Shown here piece by piece: positions 18,840-27,911 of a stretch of 64,000 nt of DNA. The notes under the pieces were generated by a model. It was not told where the DNA came from, did no database searches, and was given only the letters and a program-made list of their open reading frames with translations. Numbering within the stretch: position 1 is the stretch's first letter; each line of letters begins with the position of its first letter. A program made the translations under genes and the position numbers. The stretch comes from JALHVH01 sp963773685 (GTDB lineage: Bacteria > Acidobacteriota > Aminicenantia > Aminicenantales > Saccharicenantaceae), in assembly GCA_963773685.1 (NCBI GenBank), contig CAVZBY010000011.1, forward strand, positions 1 through 64,000, in the 5' to 3' direction.

Positions 18840-20699
18840 ATGCAAAAGCCTGGAAACGGAACGAAGCGGAATGCCGCCGGCGGGGCTGGGGTCCGCCCGC
18901 GGTCCGGGAGCGCCGCGTCCGCGGCCCGCGAGATCGACGACCTGCGGCGCCGGGCCCTCCAGGCCGAACGGGAGGCCCAGGCCGCGAAAGCCCGTCTGGA
19001 CCATCTCCTGAGCGCGAGCTCGGGGGTCATCCTGAGCTGCCGGGCGGATTCCGACCACGGGGCCACCTTCGTCAGCCGGAGCGTGAAGACGGTCCTCGGT
19101 TACGAGCCCGACGAGTTCCTGAAGGAGCCGGCTTTCTGGCTCGAGGCCGTCCATCCCGAGGACCGGGAAGAGGTCGAGGCCATGTTCGCCTATGTCAGCG
19201 AGGTCGGGAACCTTGTCCACGACTTCCGGATAAGACACAGGGACGGAGGGTATCGCTGGCTTCGCGACGAGCTCCGCCTGTCCGTTCCCTCCAACGGGCG
19301 GGGGTCCGGCGAGATCGCCGCCTATTGGATCGACATCACAGAATCCAAGTCACTCGAAGAGCAGTATCTTCACGACGCCTTCCATGATACCCTGACCAAC
19401 CTCCCCAACCGCGCCCTATTCGAGGACCGCCTCCGGGTATCCTTCGCCCGGGGCCGCCGGCGGAAAGGCTCCACGTTCGCCGTCCTGTACGTCGACCTCG
19501 ACCGCTTCAAGAACGTCAACGAGAGCCTGGGGCATGCCTTGGGGGACCGGCTCCTCGTGGCGGCGTCGCGGAGGCTGTTGAAGTGCGTCCGATTCGGGGA
19601 CATCGTCGCCCGGCTCGGCGGAGACGAGTTCATTATCATCCTCGAGGACATCAAGGACCGGGCGGACATCGAAACGACGGCGACGCGCATCCAGACGGAG
19701 ATCGGGCGCCCCTACGATCTCGGCGGGGAGACGGAGGCGTTCGCCTCAGTCAGCATCGGCATCGCCGTTGCCCACCCGGCCCTCGAAAGGCCCGAGCACC
19801 TTGTCCGGGACGCCGAGACCGCGATGTTCCGGGCGAAGGCCTCAGGCCGGGCCTGCCACGTCGTCTTCGACGGCGCCATGCGCGACAAGGCCATGACCGC
19901 TCTCCGCCTGGAAACGGACCTCCGGCGCGCGGTCGAGAGGAACGAGTTCGTCCTTCATTACCAGCCGATCTGCCGGCTGAAGGAAGGGGCCGTGGCCGGG
20001 TTCGAGGCGCTCATCCGGTGGCGCCACCCCACCCGGGGACTGATCCTCCCCGGCCAGTTCATCTCTCAGGCCGAGGAGACGGGGCTCATCATCCCGATGG
20101 GCGAATGGGCTCTCCGGGAAGCCTGCCGGCAGATGCGGTCCTGGCAGGAGATCTTTCCGGAGACCCCGCCGCTCAGCATCAGCGTCAACCTCTCCAGCAA
20201 GCAGCTCCTGCCGGGATTCGCCGGCCGCGTCCGCGACATACTCTCCGAAACAGGGCTCGACCCCGCCTGCCTGCGGCTCGAGATCACCGAGAGCACGATC
20301 ATCGACGACCCGGACTGGGCCGCCGGCCTCTTCGCCGAGCTCCGAGGCATGAAGGTCCGCGTTCTCATCGACGATTTCGGGACCGGCTATTCTTCCATGA
20401 ACTATCTCAGCAAGCTCTCGATCGACGGGCTGAAGATCGACCGAAGCTTCATCGGCGCCATGAGCCCGTCGGGGGAGGGGCTGGAGATCGTCCGGATGAT
20501 CCTGGCTCTCGCCCGGAACCTGGGCCTCACCGTCGTGGCCGAGGGCGTGGAGACGGCCGAGCAGATGGAATTCCTGAGGTGGCTGAACGGTGAATTCGCC
20601 CAGGGATTCTTCTTCGCGGAGCCTCTGGACCCCGTGGCCGCCCAGCGGTTCCTGGCCGCCAGGACGAAAGGGGAGCCGGCGACCCGTCCCGGTCCCTGA
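18840..20699 (+). CDS. PAS-GGDEF-EAL cyclic-di-GMP turnover protein
   Basis: About 619 residues, apparently cytoplasmic. A short coiled-coil (~30-55), a PAS domain (~57-175, including FVSRSVKTVLGYEPDEF), a GGDEF diguanylate cyclase with intact GGDEF at 260-264 and an upstream RFGD inhibitory I-site, then an EAL phosphodiesterase with EAL at 389-391. The EAL domain also has DDFGTGYSSMNYLSKL, KIDRSFIG, AEGVET and QGFFFAEPL. Both active sites look complete, so it may be bifunctional. The ATG at 18840 is 7 nt after a TAAATT -10-like box (18827-18832), suggesting a leaderless mRNA; the -35 is weak. The divergent PilZ pair gives a local c-di-GMP circuit. Confidence 0.93.
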   Translation: MQKPGNGTKRNAAGGAGVRPRSGSAASAAREIDDLRRRALQAEREAQAAKARLDHLLSASSGVILSCRADSDHGATFVSRSVKTVLGYEPDEFLKEPAFWLEAVHPEDREEVEAMFAYVSEVGNLVHDFRIRHRDGGYRWLRDELRLSVPSNGRGSGEIAAYWIDITESKSLEEQYLHDAFHDTLTNLPNRALFEDRLRVSFARGRRRKGSTFAVLYVDLDRFKNVNESLGHALGDRLLVAASRRLLKCVRFGDIVARLGGDEFIIILEDIKDRADIETTATRIQTEIGRPYDLGGETEAFASVSIGIAVAHPALERPEHLVRDAETAMFRAKASGRACHVVFDGAMRDKAMTALRLETDLRRAVERNEFVLHYQPICRLKEGAVAGFEALIRWRHPTRGLILPGQFISQAEETGLIIPMGEWALREACRQMRSWQEIFPETPPLSISVNLSSKQLLPGFAGRVRDILSETGLDPACLRLEITESTIIDDPDWAAGLFAELRGMKVRVLIDDFGTGYSSMNYLSKLSIDGLKIDRSFIGAMSPSGEGLEIVRMILALARNLGLTVVAEGVETAEQMEFLRWLNGEFAQGFFFAEPLDPVAAQRFLAARTKGEPATRPGP

Positions 20700-20714
20700 A
20701 GTCCAGCCTCCGGC

Positions 20715-20743
20715 TTGCCAATTGCCTCCTCCGGTCCTATAAT
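20715..20743 (+). promoter_or_regulatory. Promoter of the S9/beta-lactamase fusion gene
   Basis: -35 TTGCCA (20715-20720), a 17-bp spacer and -10 TATAAT (20738-20743). AAAGGAG lies between it and the ATG at 20771. Confidence 0.85.
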
Positions 20744-20770
20744 CCCCATCTTCGCGAAAGGAGTTCGTCC

Positions 20771-23700
20771 ATGCGCAAACGCCCGTTCGTTCTTCCGGTT
20801 CTTGTCCTCCTCCTCGGCACGGTATCGGCGGCCCCCCAGGACCGTCTGAAGACCATGCCGGGCTATGCGCGCTATGAGAAGATGAACAGGGAGATCCCGT
20901 CGGCGGCCAAGCTCGGCGCCCTAACGGTGACCTGGAGCCCGGACGGGAAGACGTTCGAGTATGCGAAGGACGGCAGGCTGTACCGGTACGATGTCGCGGC
21001 CCGCAAGGCCGTGGAGGCCGGCGTCGCCCCGGCCGAGACCCCGCGCCGGGGGCGCCCCGGGGCGGGCCCAGCCCGCGGGCGGCAATGGGACAGCGCGGTC
21101 TCGCCGGACAAGAAGCTCAAGGCCTTCCATCGCGACCGGAACCTCTGGCTGAGCGATGCCGAAGGGAAGAACGCGTTCGCCGTCACCGAAGACGGCGCCG
21201 TGAAGACGCGGGTAAAGTCGGGGACGGCGAGCTGGGTCTACGGCGAGGAGCTCGATCAGGCCACCGCCATCTGGTGGTCTCCCGATTCCCAAAAGATCGC
21301 CTTCTACAGGTTCGATGAGAGCCGTGTCCCGGACTACTTCCTCCAGATGGACCAGACGAAGCTTTACAGCGCGCCCGATATCGAAGCCTATCCCAAGGCG
21401 GGGGAGCCCAACCCTGTCGTCGACGTCCTGATCTATGACGTCGTCTCGAGAAAGACCGTCCGGGCCGACGTCCGGGACGGGAAGGCCTTCGACGACGCCG
21501 TCGTCGGTCATTACGTCTACAACGTCCGGTGGTCGCCCGACGGTTCAGTCCTTCTCTTCAACCGCACGAACAGGCGCCAGAACGTGCTCGAGCTGGCCGC
21601 CTGCGATCCGGCCACCGGGGCCTGCCGGGTCGTTGTCCGGGACGAGTGGCCGACCGGCTGGGTCGAGAACAATCCGGAGATGCGGTTCCTCGCGGACGGA
21701 AGGCGATTCATCCGGCTTTCGGAGCGGACGGGCTGGAAGAACTATTATCTCCACGGCCTCGACGGTTCGCTCCTCCGGCCGCTCACGAACCACCCATTCG
21801 AGGTCGCCGGCATCGTTCATGTGGACGAAAAAGGGGGGGCCCTCTATTACCTGGCCCGCAGCGGCGATAATCCCATGAAGGTCCAGCTGCACCGGGTCGG
21901 GCTGGACGGGAGGATGGACAGACGTCTGACCGACCCCGCCTTCCATCATACGATCACCATGGCCCCGAACGGGAAGCATTTCGTCGACGTCGCCCAGACT
22001 CATGACGCCGCCCCGGTGACCCGGCTTATGGACGCGGGGGGACGGCCCGTCGCCGTTCTGGCCGCAAGCGACCTGACGAAGTTCGACGCGTTGGGGCTGA
22101 AGAAACCCGAGCTCTTCACGTTCAAATCCGCGGACGGCGCCGCGGACCTGTATGGAACGCTGAACTTTCCGTCGAACTTCGACCCGGACCGTAAGTATCC
22201 GCTTCTTGTCAACGTCTATGCCGGTCCGGGGACCAACGGTTCCAACGAAAGCTTCTTGACGGGCGCCCCCCTGACGGAATTCGGCTTTCTCGTCGCCTCC
22301 TTCGATACGCGCGGCGCCGGCGGGCGCGGCCGGAAGGCCCTCGACGCCGTCTATATGCGGTTGGGGATCGTCGAGATCGACGATCAGGCGGCGGGAGTCA
22401 AGGCCCTTTGGGACCGCCCATACGTGGACAGAGCCCGCATCGGCATATTCGGGACCTCTTACGGAGGCTACGCCGCCGCGATGTGTCTCCTCCGCCACCC
22501 GGAGGTCTTCCGGGCCGCCTGCGCCTCGTCCCCGCTCAGCGCCTGGGAACACTATGACAGCATCTATACCGAGCGCTATATGTGGATTCCCCGGGAGAAC
22601 GGGAAGGGCTATGAGGCGGGGAATGCCATGACATATGCCGCCAAGCTCGATGGCCGGCTGATGATCTACTATGGGACGGCGGACAACAACGTCCATCCGA
22701 ACAATTCCATGCAGCTCATCCAGGCCCTCCAGAAAGCCGGCAAGAGCTTCGAGGTCCAGGTCGGGCCCGACGCCGGGCATTCGTCCCTCAATCGGGACCG
22801 AATGATGGAATTCTTCATCGAGAACCTGGTGATGAACAGGCCTCCGGCCCCCCATTCCGCGGCAGCGCCCGGGCCGTCGCAGGATCCCGTATCCGAAAGG
22901 ATCGAAAGGATCGAGACCGGGCTCCTCAAGAAGGTCCGGATCGAGGGCCGGCCGTATGAAAAAATGTCCCTGGCCGAGCGCATGATCGCCTATAAGGTCC
23001 CGGCCCTGAGCGTCGCCGTCATCAGGGATTCGAAGATCGAGTGGGCGAAGGCCTATGGCGTCCAGGACAAGGAGGCCGGAACGGCGGCTACGACAGAGAC
23101 GCTCTTCCAGGCCGCGTCCATCAGCAAGGCGGTCGCGGCCGGGGGGGCGCTCCGCCTCGTGGAACAGGGGTTGCTCGACCTCGACGCGGACGTCAATGGA
23201 ACGCTCGCTTCCTGGAAGGTCCCCGAAAGCCCGTTCACGAAAGAGGTCAAGGTCACGCTTCGACGGATCCTCAGCCACAGCGCCGGGCTGACCGTCCACG
23301 GGTTCGAGGGCTACGCGGCCGGGAAACCGGTCCCGACGCTCCTCCAGGTCCTCAACGGCGATAAGCCGGCCAATTCGGCGCCCATCCGCGTCGATATCCT
23401 CCCGGGCTCCCAATGGCGTTATTCGGGCGGGGGTTATACCGTCATGCAGCAGATGATGATGGACGCCGCCCGGAGGTCCTTCCCGGATATCATGAGAGAG
23501 CTGGTCCTCGTGCCCGCGGGCATGACGTCGAGTACCTACGAACAGCCGATTTCTCCCGAACGACTGGCCCGGGCCGCCGTCGGATATAGGGCGGATGGGG
23601 CGGCGATCGACGGGAAGAGGAATGTCTATCCGGAAATGGCCGCGGCCGGACTCTGGACGACACCGAGCGATCTCTGCCGTTACGCCATCGCCGTCATGAA

Positions 23701-24265
23701 CGCCCTCGACGGCCGGCCGGGGACGTTCCTTTCGAAGGACACGGCGCGCAAGATGCTTACGGTCGAGAAGGCGCCGAGCGGATTGGGAGTCTTCCTGAGC
23801 GGGGAAGGCGATAGCCTGAGCTTCGGCCACGGCGGGGCGAACGAAGGATTTCGCTGCGACCTGTTCGCTTTCCCGGCCAAGGGTATCGGGGCGGCGATCA
23901 TGACCAATTCGGACGCGGGCGGGTCCCTGGTGGACGAGGTCCGGCGCGCGATCGCGGCCGAGTACGGCCTTCCCGGATCCGATCCCGTCGTAAAATCGCT
24001 CGCGGACCTCGACGCCCGGACCCTCGATCGATATCAGGGCAGGTATGAGGTCGATTTCGACGGACAGCCCGTTCCCGTCCTGGTCTCGCTGACCGGCGCT
24101 CATCTGCGCTTGAAATTCCGGGGCGGCGATTGGGAGCTGTATCCCGAGTCCGAGACGAAGTTCTTCACCATGGACGCGGCGCTCTCCGTCCGTTTCATCG
24201 TCGACGGCGAAGGCCGGGCGACCGGTTTCGTGGTCAACGAGACGATGACGGCGAAGAAGGTCTAA
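20771..24265 (+). CDS. DPP-IV-type S9 peptidase fused to a beta-lactamase-family (S12) domain
   Basis: 1164 residues, exported (signal VLPVLVLLLGTVSAAP). Residues ~35-470 form a DPP-IV beta-propeller. About 480-695 is an S9 alpha/beta-hydrolase with GTSYGGY (Ser563), Asp638 in ADNNVHPNN and His670 in GHSS. After a Pro/Ala linker, ~725-1050 is a serine beta-lactamase/CubicO-like domain with S783-I-S-K786, YSGGGY near 884 and HGGANEGF. A C-terminal beta domain of the DUF3471 kind follows. S9B peptidases cleave X-Pro or X-Ala dipeptides in the periplasm; S12 relatives include D-aminopeptidases and esterases. There is no second signal peptide at the junction and the frame is continuous, which supports a genuine fusion. 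It lies alone between promoter and downstream SBP gene. Confidence 0.92.
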   Translation: MRKRPFVLPVLVLLLGTVSAAPQDRLKTMPGYARYEKMNREIPSAAKLGALTVTWSPDGKTFEYAKDGRLYRYDVAARKAVEAGVAPAETPRRGRPGAGPARGRQWDSAVSPDKKLKAFHRDRNLWLSDAEGKNAFAVTEDGAVKTRVKSGTASWVYGEELDQATAIWWSPDSQKIAFYRFDESRVPDYFLQMDQTKLYSAPDIEAYPKAGEPNPVVDVLIYDVVSRKTVRADVRDGKAFDDAVVGHYVYNVRWSPDGSVLLFNRTNRRQNVLELAACDPATGACRVVVRDEWPTGWVENNPEMRFLADGRRFIRLSERTGWKNYYLHGLDGSLLRPLTNHPFEVAGIVHVDEKGGALYYLARSGDNPMKVQLHRVGLDGRMDRRLTDPAFHHTITMAPNGKHFVDVAQTHDAAPVTRLMDAGGRPVAVLAASDLTKFDALGLKKPELFTFKSADGAADLYGTLNFPSNFDPDRKYPLLVNVYAGPGTNGSNESFLTGAPLTEFGFLVASFDTRGAGGRGRKALDAVYMRLGIVEIDDQAAGVKALWDRPYVDRARIGIFGTSYGGYAAAMCLLRHPEVFRAACASSPLSAWEHYDSIYTERYMWIPRENGKGYEAGNAMTYAAKLDGRLMIYYGTADNNVHPNNSMQLIQALQKAGKSFEVQVGPDAGHSSLNRDRMMEFFIENLVMNRPPAPHSAAAPGPSQDPVSERIERIETGLLKKVRIEGRPYEKMSLAERMIAYKVPALSVAVIRDSKIEWAKAYGVQDKEAGTAATTETLFQAASISKAVAAGGALRLVEQGLLDLDADVNGTLASWKVPESPFTKEVKVTLRRILSHSAGLTVHGFEGYAAGKPVPTLLQVLNGDKPANSAPIRVDILPGSQWRYSGGGYTVMQQMMMDAARRSFPDIMRELVLVPAGMTSSTYEQPISPERLARAAVGYRADGAAIDGKRNVYPEMAAAGLWTTPSDLCRYAIAVMNALDGRPGTFLSKDTARKMLTVEKAPSGLGVFLSGEGDSLSFGHGGANEGFRCDLFAFPAKGIGAAIMTNSDAGGSLVDEVRRAIAAEYGLPGSDPVVKSLADLDARTLDRYQGRYEVDFDGQPVPVLVSLTGAHLRLKFRGGDWELYPESETKFFTMDAALSVRFIVDGEGRATGFVVNETMTAKKV

Positions 24266-24292
24266 GCCCCGAGCCGGGCCCGGCGGCGGGGA

Positions 24293-24322
24293 TTGACTTG
24301 CTCCTCTCGGGGAGATTATATT
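24293..24322 (+). promoter_or_regulatory. Promoter of substrate-binding protein 1
   Basis: -35 TTGACT (24293-24298), an 18-bp spacer and -10 TATATT (24317-24322). An in-frame GTG follows 6 nt later at 24329. Confidence 0.75.
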
Positions 24323-24328
24323 CTGGGC

Positions 24329-25265
24329 GTGGGCAGGCGCCGGTCGGGAGGAAAGGAAGAAGCCCCGCTGGACGGGAAGCGAGGGATGATCCGAAAACGC
24401 CGAATCTTTCTTATCGGCGCGGCGATCGGCTTGACCGCGGCCGCTCTTGCCGTCCAATTCATCCGCCCGGCGCGGAAGGGAACCTGGGCCAGGATCCAGC
24501 GCGAGGGCCTCATCCGGATCGGATATTCGGTCGAAGCGCCCTACGTATTCCTGGACGAAAGAGGGGAGCTCAAGGGCATCGAGGTCGATGTGGCCAGGGC
24601 CGTCATGGAGCGGGCCGGCGTCCCCGGTATCGTATGGGTTCAGGCGAACGTCGGATCGCTCCTTTCGGAGGCTCGCCGAGGGGCGAACGGACGCCATTTC
24701 AAGCCTATACATCACCCCGGAGCGCGCGCGACGCGTCGCTTTTTCCGAACCCACATTCCGCGCCCGGCAGGCGCTCCTGGTCAGGGCGGGTAATCCTCAC
24801 CGATTCCATTCCTATGACGACCTGCTGAGAAACGACGCCCGGATCGCCGTCCTTCACGGCGCGATCGAAGAGGGGATGGTCCGCGAGATGGGTTTTCCCG
24901 GGTCCCGGGTCGTCGAGATACCCGATGTTCTGACCGGCCGCATCGCCCTGGAAACGGGCCTGGTCGAGGCCTTGGCCCTATCGGAGCCGGCAGTTCTGTT
25001 CATGACGCGACGGCAGATGCTCGGCCTGACCGAGATCGCGGAGCCGTTCGCCCAGCCCCGGCCGGCTCGCGGCCCGGCCAGGGAATTCGGCGCCGCCGTA
25101 TTTCGGAAGGCGGACGACGACCTCCTCGAGGCCTGGAACAGGGCCATGGCCGGATTCATCGGAAGCCCGGAACATCTCCGGATGCTGGCCCGTTACGGCC
25201 TCAGCGAAGAGGTCCTGCCCGGAAAGGTGACGACCTCCGAGATCCTTTCATCGAAGCGGGAGTGA
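24329..25265 (+). CDS. Membrane-anchored family 3 substrate-binding protein 1 (one frameshift)
   Basis: A periplasmic-binding-protein-like domain (SBP_bac_3) behind an N-terminal membrane segment (IFLIGAAIGLTAAALAVQFI). Characteristic phrases are GLIRIGYSVEAPYVFLDERG, GIEVDVARAVMERAG, ITPERARRVAFSEPTFRARQ and ALLVRAGNP. The frame breaks at ~24671; removing one G restores SELAEGRTDA, matching SELEEGRFDA of the next gene. The start is GTG 24329 by promoter geometry, or ATG 24386 (MIRKRRIFLIG). No ABC permease or ATPase is nearby. Its paralogue and a histidine kinase follow, so ligand sensing is likelier than transport. Confidence 0.8.
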
Positions 25266-25297
25266 AAGCCTCGCCCCTCGCGGCGAGCGGGTGCCGA

Positions 25298-25326
25298 TTG
25301 ACTTGGCCCGGGGACGGCGGTATAGT
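25298..25326 (+). promoter_or_regulatory. Promoter of the SBP2-histidine kinase unit
   Basis: -35 TTGACT (25298-25303), a 17-bp spacer and -10 TATAGT (25321-25326). GTG at 25333 lies 6 nt downstream, consistent with a leaderless transcript. Confidence 0.85.
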
Positions 25327-25332
25327 CCGAAT

Positions 25333-26241
25333 GTGGTTGAGCATTCGGTTCCCTCGCTCATCCGGAAGCGCTGGGTTTGGCTGATCGGCGCCGCGGCGGC
25401 CCTGGGCGCGGTCGGCCTTGCGGGTTTTCTGATCCGGTCTCCCCGGAAGGGGAGCTGGGAGAGGATCCGGCGCGAGGGCGTCATCCGGATCGGCTATGCC
25501 GTCGAAGCCCCCTATGCTTTCCTGGATGCCCGAGGGGAACCGACCGGCCTCGAGGTAGATGTCGCCCGCAGCGTCGCCGTGAGCTTGAAGATCCCCAGGA
25601 TGGATTGGATCCAGACGGATTTCGCCCTGCTTCTCTCCGAGCTCGAGGAAGGTCGCTTCGACGCGGTCGCCGCCGGCGTATTCATCACTTCGGAAAGGGC
25701 AAAACGGGTGCTCTTTTCCGAGCCGACGTTCCGTGTCCGCCAGGCCCTGCTCGTCAGGACGGGGAACCCCTCTGGGTTGCACGCTTATGAGGACGCGCTC
25801 GGGAACGAAGGGACGAAGATCGCCGTCCTCCACGGCTCGATCGAAGAGGGGATGATCCGGGACATGGGCCTGCCAAAAAGCCGGATCGTCGTGGTCCCGG
25901 ACGCTCTGACGGGAAGGATGGCCGTAGAGACCGGACTCGTGGACGGGTTAGCCCTTTCCCTTCCCGCGGTCCGGAATATGGCCCTTCGGCAGATGCTGGG
26001 CCTGACCGAAGCCGCCGAGCCCTTCGCCCAGCCGTCCCGGCCGGGGGTCCGATTCATGGGCTACGGAGCGGTCGTTTTCCGTAAAACGGATCACAGCCTG
26101 TGCCGGGAGTGGAATAGAGGCCTGAAGGCTTTCGTCGGAAGCGAAGAACACCACCGCCTTCTGGCCCGGTACGGCCTGACGCCGGGCGATCTCCCCGGGA
26201 ACATCACGACCTCGACGATCCTGGCCTCGGGGGCCGAATGA
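25333..26241 (+). CDS. Membrane-anchored family 3 substrate-binding protein 2
   Basis: 302 residues. An N-terminal transmembrane segment (VWLIGAAAALGAVGLAGFLI) is followed by an intact SBP_bac_3 domain: GVIRIGYAVEAPYAFLDARG, GLEVDVARSVAVSLKIP, ITSERAKRVLFSEPTFRVRQ, then a C-lobe with GTKIAVLHGSIEEGMIRDMG and MGYGAVVFRKTD. It is strongly similar to the preceding gene. Its stop overlaps the kinase start (ATGA), so translation is coupled. The likely role is a periplasmic ligand-binding subunit for the kinase, which itself lacks a recognisable ligand domain. The ligand class (amino acid-like or other) cannot be assigned. Confidence 0.87.
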   Translation: MVEHSVPSLIRKRWVWLIGAAAALGAVGLAGFLIRSPRKGSWERIRREGVIRIGYAVEAPYAFLDARGEPTGLEVDVARSVAVSLKIPRMDWIQTDFALLLSELEEGRFDAVAAGVFITSERAKRVLFSEPTFRVRQALLVRTGNPSGLHAYEDALGNEGTKIAVLHGSIEEGMIRDMGLPKSRIVVVPDALTGRMAVETGLVDGLALSLPAVRNMALRQMLGLTEAAEPFAQPSRPGVRFMGYGAVVFRKTDHSLCREWNRGLKAFVGSEEHHRLLARYGLTPGDLPGNITTSTILASGAE

Positions 26242-27878
26242 AAGAGATCGCCCGCCGCATCGGCCCGATGCTCTGGGTGTGGGTTACGGTGGTCGCCGCG
26301 ACCTTCTTCTCCGTGGCCCTGTTCTGGAATCAGGGGCGCCAACGCCGGGTCTTCGAACATTTCACGGGTCAACAGGCGAGCGTCCATCAGGCGCAACGGG
26401 ACCTGGCCAGAGGGTATCTGCACATCGCCCTTTCCAGCCTGCCGCGATCTCCGTTCGACCGCGCCCAGGGATTAGCCCTGCTCGACCAGGCCGGGAAATC
26501 TCTCGAGCGGGCCCTGGAGATCCGGCGGCAATTCGCGTCTTCCAGGGCGCCGGCCTCGGCGGACGATGCTTCCTCCTATTTAACGGCTTACGTCCAGGCC
26601 ATGGAGAGCTTCCGCGCGACGCTGGCCGGGGAGCCGGTCTCCCGGACTCCCGATCCGGCGCGCCAAGCCGAATTGCGGATCTCTTTCTTCGCCCTCGAGC
26701 GCCTGGCGGACGCGGCCGATCTCCGCATCAGGCAGGAATTGACGCGGACGATGCGGACCTATAACCGGTTCTACGCGCTGGTTCTGTGGGCGTCCGGATT
26801 CCTCCTCCTGGTCATTTGTATCGCCGTCTATGCCGCCGGCCGCGCCCGGAAACAGGCGGAGGCGGAGCTCCGGACGAGCGAGGAGATCCATCGGCTGATC
26901 GTCGACAACAGCGGCGACGCTATCCTCTTCACGCATCCGGACGGTTCCATTTATTCCGCGAACCCGGCGGCATGCCGCATGTTCGGACGCGCTGAAGAGG
27001 AGATCTGCCGGATAGGATGGGAGGGCGTCATCGACGTGAACGACCCCCGCCTGGCTCCCGCGTTCGAAGAGAGGCGCCGGACCGGGGCGTTCAAAGGCGA
27101 GCTGACCATGCGCAGGAACGACGGTACGAAGTTCCTGGCGGAGATCTCCTCGACCATGTTCCGCGATTCCCGGGGGGTCGAGCGGGCGAGCATGATCATC
27201 CGCGACGTCACCGAGCGCAAGCGGGCGGAGGAGGCCGTGAAGGCCTCGCTCCGGGAGAAGGAGGTCCTGCTCCGGGAGATCCACCATCGCGTCAAGAACA
27301 ACATGCAGGTCATCTCCAGCCTCTTCAGCCTCCAGGCCGGGCGAACGATGAGCGACGAGTGCCGGGGCGTCCTCAAGGAAGGACAGGCCCGCATCCGTTC
27401 GATGAGTCTCGTCCACGAGAAGCTCTATCAATCGCGCGACCTGTCGAAGATCGAGTTCGGAGGCTACGTCCGGAGCCTGACGGCCCATCTCTTCCACAGC
27501 TACCTGGACAGGCCGGACCGGGTTCAGCTGGAGACGGATTTCGAGAACGTTTTCCTGGACATCAACGCGGCCGTCCCCTGCGGTCTCATCCTCAACGAGC
27601 TTGTCTCCAACGCGCTCAAGCACGCGTTCCCGGGCGGCCGCTCGGGAATGATCAGGATCGGGCTGCAAAAGGACCCGACCGGCGCCGTCGAGCTCCGGGT
27701 CGCCGACGACGGGGTGGGCTTGCCGGCCGGATTCGACCTCCGGGGATCCGGAGGTTTCGGCATGGAGATCGTGAACCTCCTCGTCGATCAGCTCGACGCG
27801 AGATTCGAGGTCGAAGGAACGAAGGGAACGTCCTTCAAGGTGACGTTCGGCGCGACGAAATACCTGCCGCGCCTCTGA
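26238..27878 (+). CDS. Membrane PAS / HisKA_2 sensor histidine kinase
   Basis: 546 residues. TM1 (~11-31), a largely helical periplasmic region (~32-180), TM2 (~185-205, YALVLWASGFLLLVICIAVY), a PAS domain (~215-335), and a HisKA_2-type dimerisation/phosphoacceptor region with LLREIHHRVKNNMQVISSLF (His in IHHR). The HATPase domain has LILNELVSNALKHAF (N box), DDGVGLP and GGFGMEIV. HisKA_2 kinases often signal to receivers with anti-sigma or c-di-GMP outputs; none is adjacent. The gene overlaps SBP2 by 4 nt, so its input is probably the SBP proteins. Confidence 0.9.
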   Translation: MKEIARRIGPMLWVWVTVVAATFFSVALFWNQGRQRRVFEHFTGQQASVHQAQRDLARGYLHIALSSLPRSPFDRAQGLALLDQAGKSLERALEIRRQFASSRAPASADDASSYLTAYVQAMESFRATLAGEPVSRTPDPARQAELRISFFALERLADAADLRIRQELTRTMRTYNRFYALVLWASGFLLLVICIAVYAAGRARKQAEAELRTSEEIHRLIVDNSGDAILFTHPDGSIYSANPAACRMFGRAEEEICRIGWEGVIDVNDPRLAPAFEERRRTGAFKGELTMRRNDGTKFLAEISSTMFRDSRGVERASMIIRDVTERKRAEEAVKASLREKEVLLREIHHRVKNNMQVISSLFSLQAGRTMSDECRGVLKEGQARIRSMSLVHEKLYQSRDLSKIEFGGYVRSLTAHLFHSYLDRPDRVQLETDFENVFLDINAAVPCGLILNELVSNALKHAFPGGRSGMIRIGLQKDPTGAVELRVADDGVGLPAGFDLRGSGGFGMEIVNLLVDQLDARFEVEGTKGTSFKVTFGATKYLPRL

Positions 27879-27911
27879 GGCCGCATGGGGCGGGGCTTCG
27901 GCCCCGGTCCG

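Noticed and set aside
21545..24754. Very long antisense open frames, for example here (1069 codons), 30722-33745, 58750-61842, 6021-8525 and 41734-44544
   Set aside because: They mirror well-supported genes in high-GC DNA, lack domains, signals and ribosome sites, and are rich in low-complexity Arg/Pro/Gly or Glu/Val/Asp. They are shadow frames.
24266..26241. ABC transporter operon around the two substrate-binding proteins
   Set aside because: No permease or ATPase is adjacent and the following gene is a histidine kinase coupled by overlap.
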